NCBI GenBank assembly: GCA_016719945.1
Contig: JADJYE010000005.1
Coordinates: 124,001 to 188,000 of the forward strand
DNA: 64,000 nt
Source of the DNA: Polyangiaceae bacterium
Lineage (GTDB): Bacteria > Myxococcota_A > Polyangia > Polyangiales > Polyangiaceae
Direction of reading: 5' to 3'
A program made the translations under genes and the position numbers. Below the pieces are notes generated by a model that made no database searches, was not told the DNA's origin, and saw only the letters and a program-made list of their open reading frames with translations. How positions within the stretch are numbered: the first letter of the stretch is position 1; every line of letters starts with the position of its first letter. This document shows positions 40,628 to 48,486 of this stretch, one piece after another.

Positions 40628-41272
40628 CTACCCCTCGCTCAGCTGACCCCGATCCATCGTGAATCGCTTCGGACGCAGCGCCTCGAACGTCTCGGGGTCA
40701 TGTGCGATCACGACCACGACCGCGCCCGCGCGCTGACACTCCGAGATCACCTCGACCAGCCGCCCAACTCCGCTCCGGTCGAGCCCGGTCGTAGGCTCGT
40801 CGAGCAGGACGACCGATGGTTCGTGAACCAGCGCTCGCGCCAGGGCCACCCGCTGCCGTTGGCCCCGGGAGTTCGTCCGCACGGGTCGTGTTGCGAACGG
40901 GCCGAGATCGAAGCGGGCCTTCACCCGCTCATACGCTCGCCCGGGCTCCAAGCCATGAAGCTCGGCGGCGATCTCGATGTTCTGCTGTCCGGAGAGGTCC
41001 CCGTACGACAACGTGTCGTGGCTCACCCAGCCAATCTCCCCGCGCACCGCCGCGCAGGCTGGGCCCAGGGGCGGATACGTCACCTCCCCGCTGGTCGGAT
41101 GGAGCGTGGTCCCCAACACGCCAAGCAACGTGCTCTTCCCGGACCCGTTCGCTCCTACGACAAGCGACACCTCGCCGGCGCTGAACCGCGCCGAGACGTT
41201 CCTCAGCGCTACGATCGGCCCGAACCGCTTCAAGACGCGGTCGAGCACGACCTCTTTCACCGCGGGCCTCAT
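40628..41272 (-). CDS. ABC transporter ATP-binding protein (CcmA-like)
   Basis: A 214-residue ABC ATPase with Walker A GANGSGKST (40-48), Walker B VVLLDEPTTGLD and an H-loop VIAHDPETF. The signature is unusual, NSRGQRQR rather than LSGGQ, close to the SxGQ variants of heme-exporter CcmA. No permease gene is adjacent. Cytochrome c maturation genes occur at 60-63 kb, so a role with them is possible but unproven. It is coupled to the upstream kinase gene by a 4-nt overlap and its stop codon abuts parS site 2. Confidence 0.85.
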   Translation of the reverse strand: MRPAVKEVVLDRVLKRFGPIVALRNVSARFSAGEVSLVVGANGSGKSTLLGVLGTTLHPTSGEVTYPPLGPACAAVRGEIGWVSHDTLSYGDLSGQQNIEIAAELHGLEPGRAYERVKARFDLGPFATRPVRTNSRGQRQRVALARALVHEPSVVLLDEPTTGLDRSGVGRLVEVISECQRAGAVVVVIAHDPETFEALRPKRFTMDRGQLSEG

Positions 41273-42528
41273 CGGCGCCGCTTGTCCGGAATGTAGTCGC
41301 CCTCGGTGAAGGTCGGCACATCGACGACCGTGGGGTCGTTCTCCTCGATCGTCGGGGTCTCTTCGTCGCTCGGGCCGGCGTCTTCGCTGGCGACTGCCTC
41401 GCGTCCGCTCCCAGCCATTTCCATGGTCGGCTCCTCATCGCTCGTGGTGAGCGACGAGGGCTCGTCGGACCCGAACAAGCTGACTCGCGGCAGCCCGGAC
41501 CGCGAGCTCTTTCGAGTCGTGGACGGCGGCCGATGAGCCCGGAACGGCGCCAGCGCATCGCTGAGCTCCTTGGCGGACGAATACCGAGCATCTCGTCGCT
41601 TCTCGAGCGCCTTCCGCAGCACCAGATCGAACGCTTGCGGCAGGTCCGGGCGAAGCTCGAGGATGGGGCGGGCAGGGACGGTCAGGATCTGAACCAGCAG
41701 GGCGTTATAGTTTCTCGCGACGAACGGTCGCTGACCCGCGAGCGCCTCATAGAGAGCCACCGCGACGCCCCACACGTCGACACGCCCGTCGAGGTTCCGC
41801 TCCCCCATGGCTTGCTCGGGGGCCATATAATAAGGAGTGCCCATCACCATGCCGGTGCGAGTCAGGTGGTGGGGCCGCTCGTCCGGGCCTTGAGCCTTCG
41901 AGATTCCGAAGTCGAGCACCTTGGCGACCGTTCCGATCGCTCGCTGCGCGAGGAAGATGTTGTCGGGCTTCATGTCCCGGTGGATGACCCCCTTGCGGTG
42001 CGCAGCCTCCAAGGCCGCGAGCACCTGGGTCATGACGTCTGCGAGCTCGCCCAGCTGGAGCGGCGGCGGACGCTCGAGGCGCTGGGCCAGGGTCTCGCCC
42101 CGAAGCCGCTCCATCACCAGGTACGGCACACCGTCCTCGAACTGCCCGATATCAAACACCTCGCAGATGTTCGGGTGCCCGATCTGACTGACGACCCGCG
42201 CCTCGTGCCGGAGCCTCGCGATCGCGTCGGGCTTCTGGGCGTTCTCGGGCTTCAGCACTTTCAGCGCCACACGGCGGCCGATGTTCAAATGCTCAGCCTC
42301 GTAGACCGTCCCCATCCCGCCTTGGCCGATCACCCCGAGCACGCGGTATCGGTCATCCAGGACACCCCCGATCTGGATGCGCTCGGCCGGTGCTCTGCTG
42401 GATCGGGAGATCCGCCGCTCGCTCCTGCGCTCCTGCCGAGGCTCAGCGGCCTGAATCGCCTGCCCGGTCGCCGGGCACACCTGCCGGGACGAGACGTGCA
42501 GCAGGCCGCAGTGAGGGCAGCGAATCAT
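41269..42528 (-). CDS. Ser/Thr protein kinase with N-terminal zinc-ribbon-like motif
   Basis: The 419-residue protein begins with a short Cys motif (MIRCPHCG, plus C18), an Arg/Ser-rich linker, then a Hanks kinase (about 60-325): GQGGMGTVYEAEH, KVLKPEN, HRDMKPDNIFLA, DFGISKA, MAPEQ, DVWGVAVALYE. The C-terminal 100 residues are Ser/Thr/Glu-rich and contain no transmembrane helix, so it is probably cytosolic. It lies immediately left of the dnaN upstream region, where many bacteria have dnaA, and forms an operon with the ABC ATPase. Targets are unknown. Confidence 0.93.
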   Translation of the reverse strand: MIRCPHCGLLHVSSRQVCPATGQAIQAAEPRQERRSERRISRSSRAPAERIQIGGVLDDRYRVLGVIGQGGMGTVYEAEHLNIGRRVALKVLKPENAQKPDAIARLRHEARVVSQIGHPNICEVFDIGQFEDGVPYLVMERLRGETLAQRLERPPPLQLGELADVMTQVLAALEAAHRKGVIHRDMKPDNIFLAQRAIGTVAKVLDFGISKAQGPDERPHHLTRTGMVMGTPYYMAPEQAMGERNLDGRVDVWGVAVALYEALAGQRPFVARNYNALLVQILTVPARPILELRPDLPQAFDLVLRKALEKRRDARYSSAKELSDALAPFRAHRPPSTTRKSSRSGLPRVSLFGSDEPSSLTTSDEEPTMEMAGSGREAVASEDAGPSDEETPTIEENDPTVVDVPTFTEGDYIPDKRRR

Positions 42529-42971
42529 CCGGGATGCCCCTCAACCTTCGGCGATCCACCCCGCGACCGCCACGAAAAAGTAGCTCCTGCCCACGGCCCC
42601 TGCACAGCTTGGGCACGGCCCTTCCGCAGCCATCGGGCGCCCACGGCTTCCTGTGCGAAACGCTGGGGGCTCGGAGCCCAAGAAGCTCCGCACAACTCGG
42701 CTCCGCGACATTGCCCCCAGCCTTTCCCGTTCCCATCCCCGCTCGCGGCCGGAGCTTATCCCTCGCGGCAACATCTCCAAACTATCGAATTTACACACTA
42801 ACCTGGCTTGTCCCCAGAGTCCACAGGGCCTATCTCGACGACCCCGATCCATCTATTTCTATTCTCTCCATCGAGAGCGCTCGAGCGCGCCTCTTTCCAG
42901 AGAGCTGAAAGCCCGCGCCCCCTCCTTTCCCTTCGCCAACCCTGCTAGAAGCTCACGCCAGGAGTTTCTGA
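42529..42971. other. Gene-free region upstream of dnaN; candidate origin or promoter region
   Basis: These 443 bp separate the divergent kinase gene and dnaN. The right half is AT-richer than its surroundings (42770-42865). It has weak DnaA-box-like words: TTATCCCTC (42756-42764), TTGTCCCCA (42808-42816) and directly adjacent GAGTCCACA (42817-42825). None matches TTATCCACA exactly, so an oriC call is only a possibility, strengthened by dnaN-recF-gyrB and the nearby parS pair. AGGAG before the ATG at 42972 is a good dnaN ribosome-binding site. Confidence 0.4.
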
Positions 42972-44114
42972 ATGGAGCTTGTCGTCCCGAAGAAGGACCT
43001 GTTGCGCCTCGTAGCCCGATGCCAAGGGGTCGCCGACAAGAAGAGCGCGATGCCCGCGCTCTCCAACGTGTTGCTTGCCGCCGAGGGCAACACGCTCCAC
43101 GTGAGCGCCACGGACATGTACCTCGCGATCAGCGGCAGCACGCCTGCCGAAGTCGCGACGTCAGGGTCGGTAGCGCTGCCTGCTCGTGAGCTTCACGATC
43201 GCGTGAAGGCGATGCCCGATGGCCCCATCCAGCTGTCGACCACCGCTGGGGCGCAGACGACGATCAAGGCCGCAGGCTCTCCTCGGCGCTTCACGATCCA
43301 CGGCATACCCGGCGCCGACTTCCCGCATCTGCCGAAGCCTGATGCTGCCGCGCCGACCCTTTCGCTCCCGGTCGATCTCCTCGCCCGCCTCATCGCGAGG
43401 ACGCATTTCTCGATCTCGACCGACGAGACCCGCGCTCACGTCAACAGCGCGCTGTTCGAGTGGGCCGGCGATACCGTTCGCATGGTCACGACCGACGGGC
43501 ATCGCCTCTCGAAGATGGAGGCGACGGTGACCGGCACGAGCGCGACCGCGACCATGTTGATCCCGCTCAAGGCCATCGCCGAGCTCCGCCGCTTGGCCGA
43601 CGACTCGCGAGCCGAGCGCACCGACAAGGACGCGCTACCCACCGTCTCGATCACCCAGAGCGGTCCCAACGCGTTCTTCGATCTCGCCGGGATGCGCTTC
43701 AGCGTGAAGCTCGTCGACGCCCAGTTTCCTCCGTATCAGCAGGTCATCCCGAAGGTCACGGCACGCCAGATCCGCGCTCCTCGACGCGCGTTCGCGGAGG
43801 CGCTCGACGCCGTTCGAATCGCCGCGAGCGACCGTACGGGCGGCGTCAAGCTGACGACGCTCTCGGGGCTGCTCCGGGTCACCAGCGAGAGCCCTGAGAG
43901 CGGCAACGGCTTCGACGAGCTGCCCGTCGACTTCGAGGGACCCGAGCTGACGATCGGCTTCAACGCGAAGTACTTCCTCGACGTGCTCAACGCCATCGAC
44001 GACGAGGAGATCGTGTTGGGCATCTCGGGCGAGCTCGACCCCGCCGTGCTTCGTCCCGCGACCGAGTCCGACAAGGAGAGCTTCGTTGCCGTGGTCATGC
44101 CGATGCGCATCTGA
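42972..44114 (+). CDS. dnaN: DNA polymerase III sliding clamp (beta subunit)
   Basis: The clamp that tethers DNA polymerase III to DNA. The 380 residues form the three-domain beta clamp: MELVVPKKDLLRLVARCQGV start, LPARELHDRVKAMPDG, the VTTDGHRLSKME loop between domains, a GFNAKYFLDVLNAI segment and the C-terminal VVMPMRI peptide of the partner-binding pocket. Length is slightly above average. It is first in a dnaN-recF-gyrB gene string. Confidence 0.97.
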   Translation: MELVVPKKDLLRLVARCQGVADKKSAMPALSNVLLAAEGNTLHVSATDMYLAISGSTPAEVATSGSVALPARELHDRVKAMPDGPIQLSTTAGAQTTIKAAGSPRRFTIHGIPGADFPHLPKPDAAAPTLSLPVDLLARLIARTHFSISTDETRAHVNSALFEWAGDTVRMVTTDGHRLSKMEATVTGTSATATMLIPLKAIAELRRLADDSRAERTDKDALPTVSITQSGPNAFFDLAGMRFSVKLVDAQFPPYQQVIPKVTARQIRAPRRAFAEALDAVRIAASDRTGGVKLTTLSGLLRVTSESPESGNGFDELPVDFEGPELTIGFNAKYFLDVLNAIDDEEIVLGISGELDPAVLRPATESDKESFVAVVMPMRI

Positions 44115-44116
44115 TC

Positions 44117-44155
44117 GGGGGGGCGGCCCCCCAACTCCCCTCACTCCGCGAGGGG
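44117..44155. repeat. Tandem GC hairpins in the dnaN-recF spacer
   Basis: GGGGGG (44117-44122) can pair with CCCCCC (44127-44132), and CCCCTC (44137-44142) with GAGGGG (44150-44155). The second hairpin shares its flank and stem pattern with the element at 4030-4059: CCCCCCA-N4-CCCTC-N-CT-N-CGCGAGGGGG. Its right arm ends one base before the recF ATG and is the only purine-rich tract there, so it may hide or act as the recF ribosome-binding site. Confidence 0.55.
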
Positions 44156-44156
44156 G

Positions 44157-45299
44157 ATGGCCACGCAAACCCGAAGCCATGTGACGGATCAGAAGCCCTC
44201 GCTCACGCTCGACACCCTCCGCGTGGAAGGCGTCAGGAACCTCGAGTCCGCGACGTTTCGTCCCGGGCCGAGGCTCAACGTGGTCTTCGGGCTCAACGGT
44301 CACGGAAAGACGACGGTCCTCGAGGCCATCTACGTCGCGGCCACGACGCGGAGCTTTCGAACCTCCCGGCTGCGCGATCTGGTCGCGCACGGGGCGTCCA
44401 CGTTCTCGATCCAGGCGTCGTTCACGGAGCGCCGCGCGGACCTGCCGCCGCTGACGCGCACCCAGAGCGCCGTCTTCTCGGAGGGAAAGCTCCACGCGAG
44501 GCTCGACGGGCAGAAGCCGCCAACGCTCGCCGACTTCGCGGTGCGCTCACCCGTGGTCGTCTTCCACCCGGAGGAGCTAGCGCTCTCGACGGGCCCTGCG
44601 GCGCTGCGGCGGCGCCTCCTGGATCGCGTCGCGCTCTACCGCGCGCCCACGTTCGCAGCGTCGCTGAACCGCTACGCCAAGGCGCTCAAGTCCCGCCAAG
44701 AGCTGCTGCGCCGAGGAGCGAGCACGCACGAGCTCGAGGCGTACGAGCAGCTCCTGGCCACGGCCGGCGCCGAGATCGTGCGCGCGAGGCGCCGCGCCCA
44801 CCTCGCCATCGAGCCCGCCGTGCTGGAGGCGTTTGCGAGGATCGCCGCGCCTGGGCTGGAGCTAAAGCTCGACTATCGAACCTCGGGCGAGGACGACGAG
44901 CAAGTCTGCGCCCGCGAGCTTGCCGCGCGTCGCGATCGCGATCGGCGCGCGATCACCGCGGGGTTCGGTCCGCATCGTGACGACCTGGAGCTGAGGTTGG
45001 GAGGCAAGCTCGCGAGGGAGGTCGCGTCTCAGGGTCAGCATCGGGCCATCACCCTGAGCCTCAAGGCTGCGGAGAGCGTCGCCGTGCGTGAAATCACCGG
45101 GCTCGAGCCCATCCAGCTCCTCGATGACGTGTCGAGCGAGCTCGACGGCGAGCGCACGGCGGCCCTGCTCGGCTTCCTCTCCGAGATGCGCGGACAGGTC
45201 TTCGTGACGACCACACGCCCCGAGCTGGTCACGGTGGCGCTACGGAGCCAAAATCCGAATGAATTTCAAATCGTTAGCGGACAGATAAAGAGCGCCTAG
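44157..45299 (+). CDS. recF: DNA replication and repair protein RecF
   Basis: An SMC-like ATPase that helps load RecA at gaps. The 380 residues contain LDTLRVEGVRNL at the start of the fold, Walker A GLNGHGKTT, the signature-type SQGQHRAITLSLKAAE and Walker B-like IQLLDDVSSELD, with the TTTRPE segment after it. Gene position between dnaN and gyrB is classical. The ATG at 44157 is close behind the GAGGGGG of an upstream hairpin. Confidence 0.96.
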   Translation: MATQTRSHVTDQKPSLTLDTLRVEGVRNLESATFRPGPRLNVVFGLNGHGKTTVLEAIYVAATTRSFRTSRLRDLVAHGASTFSIQASFTERRADLPPLTRTQSAVFSEGKLHARLDGQKPPTLADFAVRSPVVVFHPEELALSTGPAALRRRLLDRVALYRAPTFAASLNRYAKALKSRQELLRRGASTHELEAYEQLLATAGAEIVRARRRAHLAIEPAVLEAFARIAAPGLELKLDYRTSGEDDEQVCARELAARRDRDRRAITAGFGPHRDDLELRLGGKLAREVASQGQHRAITLSLKAAESVAVREITGLEPIQLLDDVSSELDGERTAALLGFLSEMRGQVFVTTTRPELVTVALRSQNPNEFQIVSGQIKSA

Positions 45300-45372
45300 A
45301 CGCTTGCTTCACGGGCCTCACCGGCCTATGACGCCCCTTACTCCGCGCGCGCGCGAGCGGCGTTTCAAGCCC

Positions 45373-47901
45373 ATGTCCCAACAAGCACCTCTCACGAGCA
45401 CGGCGCCCGGCGGCGATCCGCCCCCCACCGGTTCGGAGCCGCCCGCGACCTACAACGAAGGCAGCATTACCGCGCTCGAGGGGCTCGAGGCGGTACGCAA
45501 GCGGCCTGGCATGTACATCGGAGACGTCCACGACGGCTCCGGGCTGCACCACCTGGTGTGGGAGGTCATCGACAACTCCGTCGACGAGCACCTCGCGGGC
45601 GTGTGCACGCGCATCACGGTGACGATCCACTTCGACGGCAGCGTCTCGGTCGAGGACGACGGTCGAGGCATCCCGGTCGGCATGCACGCGCGCGGGGTCA
45701 GCGCCGCCGAGGTCGTCATGACCGTCCTGCACGCAGGCGGGAAGTTCGACAACTCGAGCTACAAAGTGTCCGCCGGTCTCCACGGCGTCGGCGTCAGCGC
45801 CGTCAACGCGGTCAGCGAGTGGCTGCGCCTCGAGATCAAGCGCGAAGGCCACGTGTGGATGCAGGAGTACGGGCACGGCGCGCCGAAGGGTCCGCTCCTG
45901 CCCAAAGGAGACTCCGACACCACCGGCACCAAGGTCCGCTTCAAGCCCGACCCGACGATCTTCACCATCACCGAGTTCAGCTTCGACATCCTCGCGAGCC
46001 GCCTGCGCGAGCTCGCCTTCTTGAACGCGGGGCTGGTCATCGATCTCGTCGACGAGCGCGGCGAAGGCAAGCGCGAGCGCTTCGAGTTCCGGGGCGGCAT
46101 CCAAGAGTTCGTCGCGCTGCTCAACAAGTCGAAGGAGCCGCTCCACGAAGAGGTCATCTCCTTCAGCGCGTCGGGGGACGCAGGCTCGGAGGGCAAGCAG
46201 CTCGGCGCGCCGGTGCAGGTCGATCTCGCCATGCAGTGGAACGGCTCGTACACCGAGGCGATCCACTGTTACACGAACAACATCCACAACAAGGATGGCG
46301 GGACGCACCTCACGGGCCTGCGCACCGCGCTGACCAAGTCGATCAACGCGTACGGCACGGGGCACAACCTCTTCAAGGAGCTGAAGCAGGGCCTGCAGGG
46401 GGAGGACGCGCGCGAGGGGCTCACGTGCATCATCAGCGTCAAGCACCCCGACCCGTCGTTCAGCTCGCAGACGAAGGAGAAGCTCGTCTCCAGCGAGGTG
46501 AAGGGCATCGTCGAGAACATCGTCACCGAGAAGCTCGGTGAGTTCCTCGAGGAGAACCCTCAGACCGCACGCAAGATCATCGACAAGGCCGTCGTCGCAG
46601 CGAAGGCGCGCGAGGCTGCGCGCAAGGCGCGCGAGGTCATCCGCAAGGGGACGATGGACGTCACCTCGCTCTCCGGCAAGCTCGCCGACTGCCAGTCGAA
46701 GGACCCCGCCGTGAGCGAGCTCTACATCGTCGAGGGCGAGAGCGCCGGCGGCAGCGCGAAGCAGGGCAGAGATCGGCATTTTCAGGCGATCCTTCCGCTG
46801 AAGGGAAAGATCCTCAACGTCGAGCGCGCGCGCCTCGATCGCATGCTGAGCTCGGCGGAGGTGGGCACGCTGATCACCGCGCTCGGCTGCGGCATCGGCG
46901 ACAACGGCACCTTCGAGATCGACAAGCTCCGTTACCACCGCATCATCCTGATGACCGACGCCGACGTCGACGGGTCCCACATCCGGACGCTGCTGCTCAC
47001 CTTCTTCTACCGGCAGATGCCCGAGGTGATCGAGAAGGGTTACCTCTACATCGCGCAGCCACCGCTCTTCCGCGTGCGCAAGGGCAAGAAGGACCTCTAC
47101 CTCAAGGATCAAGGCGCGCTCGAGGACAACCTCGTGCAGAACGCCGTCGAGGGCCTCGAGATCGTCACCGGAGTGAACGGCGCCGCCGGTGCCAAGGGCG
47201 AGCGGATCACGGCGGGTCTCCCGCTGCTCAACCTCGCGAAGCGCCTGCGACGTTTTCGCGCGGTGCTGGCTCACCTCGACAAGCGCTGCGACGCTCGCGT
47301 CGCCGCGGCCGTCATCCGCTCGAGCGCGCTCGGCGCAGAGGCGATCCGACGTCGCAAGGACGTGGAAGACGCTGCGACGAAGCTGCGCGAGTACATCGTC
47401 AAGCGCTACCCCGATCTCTTGCCGCTCACGATCGACGTCTCCTGGGACGCCGCGGCGGGCGCCGGAGCGATCGACGTTCAACCGCGCGCAGCCGCGAGCC
47501 TGCGGCCTTCTCGCATCGATCTCGCGCTGGTCTCGTCCGACGAGTATCAGGAGGCCTGGGGCATCGACCAAGATCTGCGATCGATCGGTGAGCCGCCGTT
47601 CCTCGCGCGCACCGACAAGTCCGAGGTGACCGTCGACGACGGCGAGGCGCTCGCCGAGCTGCTGGAGGAGCGCGGCAAGAAGGGCGTCACCATCAGCCGC
47701 TACAAGGGTCTCGGTGAGATGAACGCCGACGAGCTGTGGGAGACGACGATGAACCCCGACGCACGCACGCTCTTGCAGGTGCGCGTCGACGACGTCATGG
47801 CGACCGACCAGCTGTTCACCGTCCTGATGGGCGATCAGGTCGAGCCGCGGCGAGCGTTCATCGAAGAGAACGCGCTCCACGTGAAGAACCTCGATATCTG
47901 A
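45373..47901 (+). CDS. gyrB: DNA gyrase subunit B
   Basis: The ATPase subunit of gyrase. The 842 residues show the GHKL ATPase (EAVRKRPGMYIGD, DNSVDEHLAG, EDDGRGIPVG, GLHGVGVSAVNA), the transducer domain with SFSSQTKEKL, and TOPRIM motifs EGESAGGSAKQGRDR and TDADVDGSHIRTLLL. An insert of about 170 residues (about 600-770) separates the TOPRIM core from the C-terminal SRYKGLGEMN and NPDARTLLQV motifs, as in many Gram-negative GyrB proteins. The ATG at 45373 is preferred; an in-frame ATG at 45328 would add 15 residues. Confidence 0.96.
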   Translation: MSQQAPLTSTAPGGDPPPTGSEPPATYNEGSITALEGLEAVRKRPGMYIGDVHDGSGLHHLVWEVIDNSVDEHLAGVCTRITVTIHFDGSVSVEDDGRGIPVGMHARGVSAAEVVMTVLHAGGKFDNSSYKVSAGLHGVGVSAVNAVSEWLRLEIKREGHVWMQEYGHGAPKGPLLPKGDSDTTGTKVRFKPDPTIFTITEFSFDILASRLRELAFLNAGLVIDLVDERGEGKRERFEFRGGIQEFVALLNKSKEPLHEEVISFSASGDAGSEGKQLGAPVQVDLAMQWNGSYTEAIHCYTNNIHNKDGGTHLTGLRTALTKSINAYGTGHNLFKELKQGLQGEDAREGLTCIISVKHPDPSFSSQTKEKLVSSEVKGIVENIVTEKLGEFLEENPQTARKIIDKAVVAAKAREAARKAREVIRKGTMDVTSLSGKLADCQSKDPAVSELYIVEGESAGGSAKQGRDRHFQAILPLKGKILNVERARLDRMLSSAEVGTLITALGCGIGDNGTFEIDKLRYHRIILMTDADVDGSHIRTLLLTFFYRQMPEVIEKGYLYIAQPPLFRVRKGKKDLYLKDQGALEDNLVQNAVEGLEIVTGVNGAAGAKGERITAGLPLLNLAKRLRRFRAVLAHLDKRCDARVAAAVIRSSALGAEAIRRRKDVEDAATKLREYIVKRYPDLLPLTIDVSWDAAAGAGAIDVQPRAAASLRPSRIDLALVSSDEYQEAWGIDQDLRSIGEPPFLARTDKSEVTVDDGEALAELLEERGKKGVTISRYKGLGEMNADELWETTMNPDARTLLQVRVDDVMATDQLFTVLMGDQVEPRRAFIEENALHVKNLDI

Positions 47902-48353
47902 TGGCACCGCGCGCACTCCGTCAGCTCGTGCCGGGTGTCGTCCTGGTGGCCGCTCTCGGCGGGGGGTGCGCGCCGACGACCTCCGCGCAGCTCGCCAAGG
48001 ACCTCTCTTCCCTCGATGCGGCGACGCGCGCCGACGCTGCCTCTTGCCTCGAGCGCCGCGCTCGTGAGCAGGGCGAGCTTCCGGGCGACGTGCTGGAGGC
48101 GATCCTTCAGCAGGCCCCGCGCGAGACAGACCCCGTCGCGCGAGCGTCGATGATGAGGACCCTCGGGCACACGGGCGACGTACGCGCCAAGGAGGTGCTC
48201 GACGCCTACGCTCGGACCGACGACGGGAGCCAGCGCGCCGTCGCTTCGGCGGCGCTGCAGGCGTGGGCCGTGGCCGCCGGTAAGGTCCCGCCCGGGCATG
48301 CCTTCTCACCCGAGTGGCCGTACGGCACCGAGGCCTATCCGCCGCGAAAATGA
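47901..48353 (+). CDS. HEAT-like repeat lipoprotein downstream of gyrB
   Basis: A 150-residue protein with a lipoprotein signal (VVLVAALGGGC) and alpha-helical repeats resembling HEAT/PBS repeats (LSSLDAATRADAASCLERRA, VARASMMRTLGHTGDVRAKE, SQRAVASAALQAW). The TGATG junction makes its start share a base with the gyrB stop, so it is translationally coupled to gyrase. Why an envelope lipoprotein is tied to gyrB is not evident. No function is recognised. Confidence 0.75.
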   Translation: MAPRALRQLVPGVVLVAALGGGCAPTTSAQLAKDLSSLDAATRADAASCLERRAREQGELPGDVLEAILQQAPRETDPVARASMMRTLGHTGDVRAKEVLDAYARTDDGSQRAVASAALQAWAVAAGKVPPGHAFSPEWPYGTEAYPPRK

Positions 48354-48400
48354 GCTGAGTAAACACCGTCGGCGCGCGGCACAAGGCCTTGTCAGCAGTT

Positions 48401-48416
48401 GGCACGGTCTTAGCTT
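48401..48416 (+). promoter_or_regulatory. Sigma-54-like promoter for clpB
   Basis: TGGCACGGTCTTAGCT matches the sigma-54 consensus TGGCACG-N4-TTGCW at all but one conserved position and has the invariant GG-N10-GC spacing. Transcription would start near 48427, about 60 nt before the clpB ATG. An AGGGGAG ribosome-binding site lies upstream of 48487. No enhancer-binding protein gene is in the window. Confidence 0.5.
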
Positions 48417-48486
48417 CGGCCCTGGGCCTACCCGAAGAGACAGGCGGTCGCGCTGAGCTGCGACCCGGGGCCCAGGGGAGCGAACG

